From Variovorax boronicumulans (GTDB lineage: Bacteria > Pseudomonadota > Gammaproteobacteria > Burkholderiales > Burkholderiaceae_C): a stretch of 64,000 nucleotides of DNA. Within the stretch, counting starts at the first letter, position 1. The number at the start of each line of letters is the position of its first letter. The stretch lies in NCBI RefSeq assembly GCF_030812215.1, contig NZ_JAUSSG010000013.1, forward strand, positions 1 to 64,000, written 5' to 3'. Made by a program: the position numbers and the translations under genes. The notes beneath the pieces are model-generated. The model made no database searches, was not told the DNA's origin, and saw only the letters and a list, made by a program, of their open reading frames with translations. Shown here piece by piece: positions 8,077 to 15,805 of this stretch.

Positions 8077-9093
8077 ATGACGCGCCCTCATTCCCCCCTT
8101 GCCATGTTCCCCGCCGGCCGTCCGCGACGCCTGCGCCGGGACGCCTTTACCCGCAACCTGGTGCGCGAGAACACGCTGACCGTCAACGACCTGATCTATC
8201 CCGTGTTCGTGCAGGAAGGCGAGAAGCGGCGCGATGCCGTCCCTTCCATGCCCGGCGTGGAGCGCCTGAGCCTCGACCTCCTGCTGCCGGTTGCCGAACA
8301 ATGCGTAGCCGCCGGCATTCCGGTGATGGCGCTGTTTCCGGTGATCGACGCAAGCCTGAAGACCCCGGCCGGCGATGAAGCGTTCAACCCCGACGGGCTG
8401 ATTCCCCGCGTGGTCGCCGCCCTCAAGTCGCGCTTCCCCGAACTCGGCGTGATGACCGACGTGGCCCTGGACCCCTACACCAGCCACGGACAGGACGGCC
8501 TGCTCGACGACAGCGGCTACATCGTCAACGACACCACGGTCGAAGTGCTGGTGAAGCAGGCACTCACACAATCGCAAGCTGGCGTGGACATTGTGGCGCC
8601 CAGCGACATGATGGACGGCCGCATCGGTGCGATCCGCACCGCCCTGGAAGCCCGCGGCGACATTCACACGCGCATCATGGCCTACAGCGCCAAGTACGCC
8701 AGCGCCTTCTACGGCCCCTTCCGGGACGCCGTCGGCTCGGCCGCGACGCTCGGCAAGAGCAATAAGAAGGTCTACCAGATGGACCCCGGCAACAGCGACG
8801 AAGCGCTGCGCGAGGTGGCCCTGGACATCGCCGAAGGCGCCGACATGGTGATGGTCAAGCCTGGCATGCCGTACCTGGACATCGTGCGCCGCGTGAAGGA
8901 TGAGTTCCATGTGCCGACCTTCGTCTACCAGGTGAGTGGCGAGTACGCGATGCTCAAGGCCGCCGCCCAGAACGGCTGGCTCGACCACGATGCTGTGGTG
9001 CTCGAAAGCCTGCTGGCCTTCAAGCGGGCGGGTGCCGATGGCGTACTGACCTACTTCGCGCTTGACGCTGCGCGATTGCTACAAAAACAATAG
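8077..9093 (+). CDS. hemB: Delta-aminolevulinic acid dehydratase (porphobilinogen synthase)
   Basis: HemB condenses two 5-aminolevulinate molecules into porphobilinogen in tetrapyrrole synthesis. With start MTRPHSPLAM the protein has 338 residues, normal for the family. The two substrate-binding lysines are present: Lys206 (SAKYAS) and Lys261 (MVKPGMPYLD). The metal loop reads DVALDPYTSHGQDG (128-141), with Ala and Asp where zinc-type enzymes have cysteines. That is the magnesium-dependent pattern known from Pseudomonas. It is divergent to the hemJ-like gene and followed by corA after 62 nt. Confidence 0.97.
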   Translation: MTRPHSPLAMFPAGRPRRLRRDAFTRNLVRENTLTVNDLIYPVFVQEGEKRRDAVPSMPGVERLSLDLLLPVAEQCVAAGIPVMALFPVIDASLKTPAGDEAFNPDGLIPRVVAALKSRFPELGVMTDVALDPYTSHGQDGLLDDSGYIVNDTTVEVLVKQALTQSQAGVDIVAPSDMMDGRIGAIRTALEARGDIHTRIMAYSAKYASAFYGPFRDAVGSAATLGKSNKKVYQMDPGNSDEALREVALDIAEGADMVMVKPGMPYLDIVRRVKDEFHVPTFVYQVSGEYAMLKAAAQNGWLDHDAVVLESLLAFKRAGADGVLTYFALDAARLLQKQ

Positions 9094-9155
9094 CTATCCA
9101 GGCCCACTGCACACGGGCAAGTCGGGCAGATAGACAAGAAAATCAAGGCAGGGCG

Positions 9156-10322
9156 ATGCGCATCTTCGAAATCAACCGCTCGCAGGTCAGCGAGCATCCG
9201 GCGCTCACGCCACTGGCCGTGCCGGGTGCGTGCGCCGCCGGCGGCTATCTCTGGATTTCGCTCACGCGAGAGGAATTTCGCACCTCCCTGACCGAAGTCC
9301 AGCAGATCCTCCAGACGCTGTGCCAGACCCAGTTGGTGGACCTGCATGTGGCCGACCTGCTCAACGACCAGTTGCCCTCGCACTACGACTACACCTCGCA
9401 GTACGACGTGCTGGTGTTCCGGCGCCTTGCGACCAGCCAGGGGCAGGCGGCGCTGGGCAACGGCAAGGGCAATGGCAACGAAACCCCGCCCATCCCGACC
9501 TCCCCCAAACCCCGGGGCGGCCCGCCCGTGCTGCGCCGCGTCGACACCCGTCCGGTCGGCTTCGCGGTGTTCGACCGGGTACTGCTTTCGGTGCATCCCG
9601 AAGACGGCGCGGTGCGCGACGCCTTTGCCGCGCGGCTGCTCGCGGCCGGGTCGTCCGACGACCGCGGCGCCCCGGCGCTGGACGTGCGTGCGACCTCCAC
9701 GCGCGTGCCCACGGGGCCTTCGGACCTGATGCTGCGCGTCATCAACCAGATCGTCGACGGCTACCTGGACCTGCGGCGCGAGCTCACCAAGCAGCTCGAC
9801 CACTGGCAGACCGAGCTGATCGACCCGCGCAGCCGCTTCACCAACTGGGGGGCGCTGATGGAGGCACGACAGTCGCTGCACCACCTGGACGAGATCTGCG
9901 AAGACCAGCGCGCTGCCATGCAGGACTGGATCGACACGCTCGAAACCCTGCCGCCGCCCAAGGGCGAGGCCGAGCAGCGCGAGCGGGAACTGATCATGAT
10001 CCGGAGCCGCGACGTGCTGGAGCACATCGAGCGGGTGGTGCACCACGTGCACCGCCTCGAGCAGAACGCCGAGACGGCTGTGCAGATGCACTTCAGCGTC
10101 CAGGGCCACCGCGCCAACGACATCATGCGTGTGCTCACGGTGCTGACCGCCATCTTCCTGCCGCTGAACCTGATCGCGGGGATCTTCGGCATGAACTTCG
10201 AGTTCATCCCGCTGGTGCACAAGGCCGACGGCTTCTGGATCGCGATGACCGCCATGCTGGTCATCGCGGTGCTGCTGGTGCTGGTCTTCTGGCGCAAGCG
10301 CTATCTCGCGCGAACGCGCTGA
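9156..10322 (+). CDS. corA: CorA-family magnesium/cobalt transporter
   Basis: A pentameric inner-membrane Mg2+ channel. The 388-residue protein ends in two helices, the first closed by the signature FGMNFE (GMN motif) and the second followed by a basic WRKRYLART tail. It is longer than E. coli CorA (316), mainly because of a Gly/Pro-rich insertion around residues 104-125 (GNGKGNGNE region) in the cytoplasmic domain. It lies 62 nt after hemB on the same strand; a Mg-type HemB beside a Mg importer may be coincidental. A hairpin terminator follows the stop. Confidence 0.93.
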   Translation: MRIFEINRSQVSEHPALTPLAVPGACAAGGYLWISLTREEFRTSLTEVQQILQTLCQTQLVDLHVADLLNDQLPSHYDYTSQYDVLVFRRLATSQGQAALGNGKGNGNETPPIPTSPKPRGGPPVLRRVDTRPVGFAVFDRVLLSVHPEDGAVRDAFAARLLAAGSSDDRGAPALDVRATSTRVPTGPSDLMLRVINQIVDGYLDLRRELTKQLDHWQTELIDPRSRFTNWGALMEARQSLHHLDEICEDQRAAMQDWIDTLETLPPPKGEAEQRERELIMIRSRDVLEHIERVVHHVHRLEQNAETAVQMHFSVQGHRANDIMRVLTVLTAIFLPLNLIAGIFGMNFEFIPLVHKADGFWIAMTAMLVIAVLLVLVFWRKRYLARTR

Positions 10323-10345
10323 TAACCAGCTGCTTGCCCAACGAA

Positions 10346-10371
10346 AAAGGCCACGCTTTCGCGTGGCCTTT
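10346..10371. terminator. Bidirectional intrinsic terminator between corA and a convergent gene
   Basis: An 11-bp perfect stem (AAAGGCCACGC/GCGTGGCCTTT) carries a 4-nt loop. Five T residues follow it on the minus strand and three on the plus strand. It sits between convergent genes and probably serves both, better for the minus-strand gene at 10407. Confidence 0.8.
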
Positions 10372-10406
10372 GCTGAACTGCCCCGAGAGGCGGGTTCTTT
10401 TTTTTA

Positions 10407-10775
10407 TTACTTGGCGGTTGCGCCCGTGCCTTGCTGGGCTTGAACGCGTGCGTCCATCGGATGAGCCATCGTCGAGATGACCTTGCTGTTGACGCGCGAA
10501 CCCGAGGTCACGTTCTGGTCGGGAGCGTAGGAGGTACGAACGGCTTCGGCTTCCACGATCGAACGGTCCTTCGACACGGCAACCGTTTCCGGGCCGCGCG
10601 AACCGCGGGTCACGTTCTGGTTCGGAGCCGCTGCGGCGCGCACGGCTTCGGCGTTGACTTCGTCGCGGCTCTTGGTCGAGACGGCGGTGTTCACGCCTTG
10701 GTACGTTTCAGCTTGGGCGCCGGTAGCGGCCAGGAGGGTCAGAGCAGCGGCGGCGAGGATGTGCGAGGTCTTCAT
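10407..10775 (-). CDS. Small secreted protein with duplicated AEAV-APNQN motif (paralogue A)
   Basis: An uncharacterised 122-residue exported protein. Start MKTSHILAAAALTLLAATGAQA is a textbook signal peptide, with AAGGA five bases before the ATG. The mature part holds two copies of a roughly 28-residue unit, one centred on AEAVRAAAAPNQNVTRGSR and the other on AEAVRTSYAPDQNVTSGSR. The paralogue at 10995-11327 carries one copy of the motif. Length and composition suggest a periplasmic or envelope protein; no catalytic motif is visible. It has its own terminator at 10346-10371. Confidence 0.8.
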   Translation of the reverse strand: MKTSHILAAAALTLLAATGAQAETYQGVNTAVSTKSRDEVNAEAVRAAAAPNQNVTRGSRGPETVAVSKDRSIVEAEAVRTSYAPDQNVTSGSRVNSKVISTMAHPMDARVQAQQGTGATAK

Positions 10776-10841
10776 GTCAATTCCTTGTGTTCGTCGGATG
10801 GTTTGTCCACCAGGCTTGCTCGGGTCGCTTGCCTGTGCGGC

Positions 10842-10912
10842 GAGTGTCAAACGAAATTCCCTAGAGAAAACACCCGGATCAGAGACACGGTGTTTCCTCT
10901 ATTGAAACAATG
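10842..10912 (-). promoter_or_regulatory. Duplicated upstream region, copy 1
   Basis: This segment upstream of paralogue A matches 11354-11424 upstream of paralogue B. Both hold GAGTGT, then CCTA with an A-rich tract, then GAAACAATG. The GAGTGT and GAAACAATG elements are 62 nt apart, start to start, in both copies. It likely carries the promoter/operator of the secreted-protein gene. The shared elements suggest common control, possibly by the adjacent LysR regulator. Confidence 0.45.
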
Positions 10913-10936
10913 CGGACACAGATGCATGCACAAAGC

Positions 10937-10972
10937 AAAAAGGCCGGCGCCGCATGCGCGGCCCCGGCCTTT
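10937..10972 (-). terminator. Intrinsic terminator of secreted-protein paralogue B
   Basis: Read on the minus strand, a GC-rich stem (AAGGCCGG pairing with CCGGCCTT, plus an inner GCCGC/GCGGC) is followed by TTTTT. It starts 22 nt after the stop of the 10995-11327 gene and separates it from the upstream region of paralogue A. Confidence 0.75.
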
Positions 10973-10994
10973 CGGAACCTGGGAGGTGTCCGGC

Positions 10995-11327
10995 CTAGCG
11001 GCCTGTTCGCGCCCCCTGAAACTGCGGCGGCACTTCGCTGTTCGCGAAGGCGCGGCGGTCCAGGTTCTGGTTCGGCGCGTGGGCCGCGGCAACCGCTTCC
11101 GCGTGGACCGAGGCGCGATCGAGCTGGCTGGGTCGCGTGGTCAGCGGCGAGGCCACCACGTCGCCATAAACATTGCCGCCGCGCGCGGCCGCAGCCCCTT
11201 CGGCTGCCAGTTGGACGCGGCCCCCGCCGATCTTCAGCGGCTGCACGGGCTCGAAACCCTGCGCATGCGCGCCGACGGTCGCGAGGATCGACAGGGCGGC
11301 AACGGCGATGATGTTCGGGGTGTTCAT
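10995..11327 (-). CDS. Small secreted protein with AEAV-APNQN motif (paralogue B)
   Basis: An uncharacterised 110-residue exported protein. Start MNTPNIIAVAALSILATVGAHAQ is a signal peptide, and AAGGAG lies six bases before the ATG. The mature sequence contains HAEAVAAAHAPNQNLDRR, matching the repeat unit of the neighbouring paralogue A, then a Pro/Gln-rich tail. It is transcribed divergently from the LysR gene at 11436, the usual layout of a LysR regulator and its target. Function is unknown. Confidence 0.78.
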   Translation of the reverse strand: MNTPNIIAVAALSILATVGAHAQGFEPVQPLKIGGGRVQLAAEGAAAARGGNVYGDVVASPLTTRPSQLDRASVHAEAVAAAHAPNQNLDRRAFANSEVPPQFQGARTGR

Positions 11328-11353
11328 GGTTCGGCTCCTTCGGCGCGTGGAGC

Positions 11354-11424
11354 GAGTGTGACGCAGGTCGCCTAAGAAAAACGCCGGAGAATCGAACCAC
11401 CGCGTTCCCCGAACGGAAACAATG
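11354..11424. promoter_or_regulatory. Duplicated upstream region, copy 2 (LysR/secreted-protein intergenic)
   Basis: The second copy of the element set described at 10842-10912. It lies between the divergent secreted-protein gene (start 11327) and the LysR gene (start 11436), so it may serve both. GAAACAATG ends 11 nt before the LysR start codon. Confidence 0.45.
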
Positions 11425-11435
11425 GGCTCTTTGAC

Positions 11436-12338
11436 ATGGACAGTCTCGATCTGATCAGAACCTTCCGCGAGGTCGCCTCGCACGGCAGCTTCTCGCAGGC
11501 GGCCAAGAGGCTCGACATGTCGAAAGCCACCGTCAGCAAATACGTGGCCGAGCTCGAAACGCGCTTCGGCGTGCGGCTCCTGAACCGCTCCACCCGCTCC
11601 GTGAGCCTCACCGATGCCGGTCAGTTGCTGCTCGAGCGCAGCACCCCGGTGCTCGAAATGGTGGAACTCACCCAGGCCGAGCTGCAGGATCGCGCCAGCC
11701 AGCCCGCCGGGCGCCTCCGGATCTCGGCCCCGCACGGCATGGGCAACGGCGAATTTCCGAACCTGCTGGCCGACTTCATGCGCTATTACCCCGATGTGAG
11801 CATCAGCCTGCAGCTGACCAATCGCACGGTGGACCTCGCCGAGGAAGGCATCGATGTCGACATCCGCAGCGGCCCCGTCGAGGACGCCAACCTCATCGTG
11901 CGCAAGCTCCGCCTCATGCAGATGGTGGTCTGCGCCTCGCCGGTCTACTGGAAGAAGCACGGCAAGCCCGAGCATCCGCGCGACCTGGCCGGGCACGACG
12001 CGCTCACCCACTCCCTGCTGGGCGCCCAACCGGTGTGGCGCTTCGACGATGGCGGGGAGCCGCTGGACGTACACGTCAAGAGCCGCATGGACTGCACCGA
12101 AGGCGCGCCGCTGATCCGGGTCGCGATGCGTGGCTTCGGCGTGATCTACCTGCCCTCGATCCTCGTGCAATCGCACATCGAGCACGGTGAGCTCGTGCCG
12201 GTGCTGCAGGACTACACGCGCAAGGACATGTGGCTGTCGGCCGCCTACCTTCAGCGGCGCCACAACAGTGCCGCCCTGCGCGCGCTGCTCGACTTTCTTC
12301 AGACCCGCGTGGGCGACGCGCCGGGCCTCAAGAAGTAA
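11436..12338 (+). CDS. LysR-family transcriptional regulator
   Basis: A LysR-type regulator of 300 residues. The N-terminal winged helix is clear (FREVASHGSFSQAAKRLDMSKATVSKYVAELE, about residues 9-40, quoted only in part as the family core SQAAKRLDMSKATVSKYV), followed by a periplasmic-binding-like effector domain. It belongs to the CrgA/PecT-like branch by its RLLNRSTRSVSLTDAG segment. It is divergent from the secreted-protein gene and is its likely regulator. The effector is unknown. Confidence 0.9.
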   Translation: MDSLDLIRTFREVASHGSFSQAAKRLDMSKATVSKYVAELETRFGVRLLNRSTRSVSLTDAGQLLLERSTPVLEMVELTQAELQDRASQPAGRLRISAPHGMGNGEFPNLLADFMRYYPDVSISLQLTNRTVDLAEEGIDVDIRSGPVEDANLIVRKLRLMQMVVCASPVYWKKHGKPEHPRDLAGHDALTHSLLGAQPVWRFDDGGEPLDVHVKSRMDCTEGAPLIRVAMRGFGVIYLPSILVQSHIEHGELVPVLQDYTRKDMWLSAAYLQRRHNSAALRALLDFLQTRVGDAPGLKK

Positions 12339-12341
12339 GAA

Positions 12342-12361
12342 AGCCCGGCACCGGCCGGGCT
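12342..12361. terminator. Hairpin between convergent LysR and hydrolase genes
   Basis: AGCCCGG and CCGGGCT arms with a short CACCGG-type centre begin four bases after the LysR stop. The downstream T content is low, so this is a weak or bidirectional terminator. Confidence 0.5.
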
Positions 12362-12383
12362 CTTCGGCGCGGAGACGTTGCGT

Positions 12384-13067
12384 TCAGCCGACGTGCTTCG
12401 CAAAAAACGCCAGCGTGCGTTCGCGCGCCAGCTTGGCCGCCTCGGCGTTGTACGACCCGCGCTGGTCGCAATTGAAGCCGTGGCCGACCGGATAGACATG
12501 CACTTCCACTTCGGGATGCGCCTTCTTGAAGCTTTCGACAGTGTCCAGCGGAATCCAGTGGTCCTGGTTGCCGAAGTGCGCCAGCACCGGCACCTTGGGT
12601 TGGCGCGCGGTTTCCTCGGGCGAGGTCATGCCGCCGCCGTAGTAAGGCGCTGCCGCGGCCAGGCCCGGCAGCAGGCTCGCCGCGCGCCAGACCAGCAACC
12701 CGCCCCAGCAGTAACCCACGATGCCGACCTTGCCGGCCTTCGATGCATAGGCGATCGCCGCCTCGATGTCCTGGAGCACGCCGGGGGCGGGCAGTGCCTC
12801 GACCGCGGTCTTCAGGCCGAAGCCCTCCTTCATGTCTTCGTCGCTGTAGCCCAGCTCGACGCCGGGCTTGACGCGCTGGAAGGTCGATGGCGCGACCGCG
12901 AGATAACCCTCGGCCGCATAGCCGTCGGCCACCGAGCGAATGTGCGAGTTCACGCCGAAGATTTCCTGCACCACGACCACCGCGCCGCGCGGCTTGCCCG
13001 CGGGCTCGGCCACGTAGGCGGGAAAGCTGAAGCCGTCCTTGGCTTCGAGATCGATGAATTGACCCAT
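12384..13067 (-). CDS. Dienelactone hydrolase family protein
   Basis: An alpha/beta hydrolase of 227 residues resembling carboxymethylenebutenolidase, which opens dienelactone in chlorocatechol breakdown. Many family members act on other lactones or esters. The Cys-Asp-His triad is visible: Cys120 in GYCWGG, Asp169 in GNQDHW and His196 in PVGHGF. Start MGQFIDLEAKDG was chosen because AGGAG lies ten bases upstream; an ATG nine bases earlier is too close to it. It lies 52 nt after the DsbA-like gene on the same strand. Confidence 0.9.
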   Translation of the reverse strand: MGQFIDLEAKDGFSFPAYVAEPAGKPRGAVVVVQEIFGVNSHIRSVADGYAAEGYLAVAPSTFQRVKPGVELGYSDEDMKEGFGLKTAVEALPAPGVLQDIEAAIAYASKAGKVGIVGYCWGGLLVWRAASLLPGLAAAAPYYGGGMTSPEETARQPKVPVLAHFGNQDHWIPLDTVESFKKAHPEVEVHVYPVGHGFNCDQRGSYNAEAAKLARERTLAFFAKHVG

Positions 13068-13119
13068 GTTTGTCATGCTCCTGATGGCAATTGAATGAAG
13101 AAGAAGAACGTTGTCATCG

Positions 13120-13719
13120 TCACTGGCGCAGCGCCCGCTCGACGAAGTCGAGCCGGTCCTGCCCCCAGAAAATCTCGCCATCGATCACATAGCTCGGCGC
13201 GCCGAACACCTGGATGTCGATGGCCTCCTGCGTATAGGCCTCGTAGCGCTCCTGCACCGCCTGGCTTTGCGATTGCTCCGAGCGTTTCGCGGGCAGGCCG
13301 CATTCGACGACCAACGCTTCGAGCACGTTCGGATCGCCGATGTTCCGCTCCTGCACCCACACCGCGGCAAACACCGCCGAGCACATGCGCATCGCCGCCG
13401 CCGTCCCGTCGTTGATATCGACCGCGATGATGATCCGCGCCGCATCGTCGCCGGCCACCGGAAAGAACTTGGGCTTGGTGTTCATCGGCAGGCCGAGATA
13501 CCGCGAGAACCGCGCCATCTCCACCAGCCGGTAGGCCTGCCGCTGCGGCGCCCGCTTGCCCAAGGGCAGTCCGCCCGACACCGGGAACACGCTCCCCATG
13601 TCGATGGGCCGCACCCGCACCGTGGCGCCCGCCGCGGCGGCGATTTCCGCGAACCGGGTATGACCCAGATAAGTCCACGGGCTCTGGGGCGCAAAGTAGT
13701 AGTCAATCGTCTTGTGCAT
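13120..13719 (-). CDS. DsbA-family 2-hydroxychromene-2-carboxylate isomerase-like protein
   Basis: A kappa-class GST/DsbA-fold protein of 199 residues. The N-terminal FAPQSPWTYLG segment (SPxxYL motif) marks the 2-hydroxychromene-2-carboxylate isomerase group, glutathione-dependent enzymes of naphthalene-type pathways. The C-terminal VFGAPSYVIDGEIFWGQDRLDFVE segment, of which GAPSYVIDGE is the key part, is the conserved cis-Pro active-site region. GGAGG precedes the start. The true substrate is unknown. It is divergent from the SDR gene. Confidence 0.85.
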   Translation of the reverse strand: MHKTIDYYFAPQSPWTYLGHTRFAEIAAAAGATVRVRPIDMGSVFPVSGGLPLGKRAPQRQAYRLVEMARFSRYLGLPMNTKPKFFPVAGDDAARIIIAVDINDGTAAAMRMCSAVFAAVWVQERNIGDPNVLEALVVECGLPAKRSEQSQSQAVQERYEAYTQEAIDIQVFGAPSYVIDGEIFWGQDRLDFVERALRQ

Positions 13720-13864
13720 TCAATAACCTCCGTGCTTCGCACTGCGGTGCGAGCTTGCTTGGGGCGGCCCGGCGCGGCGCTCATGCTCATGCGCCGGCCC
13801 TCGAATGATGTAATCCAAGCCGATGGTTTTAACTGACGCGCAGTTTCTCTGCAGGAGGTAGGTT

Positions 13865-14611
13865 TTGAATCCAGTGCTACTCATTACCGGCGGTGGGCGT
13901 GGCATCGGCGCCGCCACCGCCCTGCTCGCCGCGCAGCGCGGCTACGCGGTGGCCGTCAACTACGCCAGCAACTCGATGGCCGCCGACGAGGTGGTGCGCA
14001 CCATCCGCGCCGGTGGCGGCACCGCCATTGCCGTGCAGGCCGATGTGGGCGATGAGGCCCAGGTGATCGCGATGTTCGAGAAGGTCGACGCCAAGCTCGG
14101 CCGACTCACCGCATTGGTGAACAACGCCGGCGTGGTCGACCTGCAGGCGCGCGTCGACGAAATGAGCGTCGCGCGGCTGGAACGCATGTTCCGCATCAAC
14201 GTGATCGGCAGTTTTGTCTGCGCGCGCGAAGCCGTGCGCCGCATGAGCACGAAGCATGGCGGGGAAGGCGGCGCCATCGTCAACATCTCCAGCGGCGCCG
14301 CGCGCCTGGGCTCGCCGGGCCAGTACGTCGACTACGCCGCCAGCAAGGCCGCCATCGACACCCTCACCATCGGGCTGGCAAAGGAGGTGGCCGAGGAAGG
14401 CATCCGCGTCAACGCGGTGCGCCCCGGCCTCATCGACACCGAGATCCACGCTTCGGGCGGCATGCCCGACCGCGCCTTCGAACTTGCGCCTACCGTGCCG
14501 ATGAAGCGCACCGGCAGCCCCGAGGAAATCGCCGGCGCCATCCTCTGGCTGCTGTCGGCCGAGGCGAGCTACACCACCATGGCCCTGCTCGACGTGACCG
14601 GAGGAAGGTAG
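13865..14611 (+). CDS. SDR-family oxidoreductase (TTG start)
   Basis: A classical short-chain dehydrogenase of 248 residues. It has the nucleotide-binding TGGGRGIG motif, the NNAG motif, catalytic Ser in NISSGAA and the YAASK catalytic Tyr/Lys pair. The start is TTG at 13865, supported by a strong AGGAGG at 13853-13858; no closer ATG fits. The substrate is not predictable; the closest named type is YgfF/glucose-1-dehydrogenase-like. marC follows five bases after its stop, so they form an operon. Confidence 0.9.
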   Translation: MNPVLLITGGGRGIGAATALLAAQRGYAVAVNYASNSMAADEVVRTIRAGGGTAIAVQADVGDEAQVIAMFEKVDAKLGRLTALVNNAGVVDLQARVDEMSVARLERMFRINVIGSFVCAREAVRRMSTKHGGEGGAIVNISSGAARLGSPGQYVDYAASKAAIDTLTIGLAKEVAEEGIRVNAVRPGLIDTEIHASGGMPDRAFELAPTVPMKRTGSPEEIAGAILWLLSAEASYTTMALLDVTGGR

Positions 14612-14616
14612 ACCCC

Positions 14617-15270
14617 ATGAGCACCTCGATGGACCTCATCAAGCCGCTGGTCACCCTGGTGGCCATCGTCAACCCACTGGCCATCGTGCCCTTCTTCATC
14701 CACTACACGCAGGGGTATTCCGATGCGCAGCGCCGGCACACGGTGCGCATGTCGGCCTTCAGTGCGTTCGTGGTCATCGCGGTGAGCGCGCTGCTCGGGT
14801 TGCAGCTGCTGTCCTTCTTCGGCATCTCGATCGCGAGCTTCCAGGTCGGCGGCGGCCTGCTGCTGCTGATGAGTTCGCTCTCGATGCTCAACGCCAAGCC
14901 GGCCGAGAGCAAGACCAACGTCGAGGAACTGCGCGCCACCGAGGTGAAGGCCTCGATGGGCGCCTCCATCGCGGTGGTGCCGCTCACCATTCCGCTGCTG
15001 ACCGGCCCGGCCACCATTTCCACCGTGGTGATCTACGCCGACAAGACGCAGCACCTGTGGGAACTCGCGGTGCTCGTGGGCTACGGCGTGGTGGTGGCGC
15101 TGGCGACCGCGCTGGCCTTCTCGCTCGCGCAGCCCATTGCGCGCGTGCTCGGCAAGACGGGCATCAACATCATGACGCGGCTGATGGGCCTCATCCTCGC
15201 GGCGCTGGCCGTCGAGGTGATGGCGGACGGACTCGGCAAGCTGTTCCCGATCCTGTCGAAAGTCGCCTGA
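14617..15270 (+). CDS. MarC-family integral membrane protein
   Basis: A six-helix inner-membrane protein of the MarC family (217 residues), whose transport function is not established. It shows the family-typical LVAIVNPLAIVPFF start and central PLTIPLLTGPATIS segment, and the late GINIMTRLMGLILAALAVE. The ribosome-binding site GGAGGAAGG overlaps the end of the SDR gene, indicating translational coupling. Confidence 0.9.
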   Translation: MSTSMDLIKPLVTLVAIVNPLAIVPFFIHYTQGYSDAQRRHTVRMSAFSAFVVIAVSALLGLQLLSFFGISIASFQVGGGLLLLMSSLSMLNAKPAESKTNVEELRATEVKASMGASIAVVPLTIPLLTGPATISTVVIYADKTQHLWELAVLVGYGVVVALATALAFSLAQPIARVLGKTGINIMTRLMGLILAALAVEVMADGLGKLFPILSKVA

Positions 15271-15280
15271 ACGCAGGGGC

Positions 15281-15742
<462 letters not shown>

Positions 15743-15805
15743 GGCGTTCTCGCGAAGGTGAGTTTTCGCGGAATATAGCCGCTAGCCCCGTACCGGGGTG
15801 GCTGT

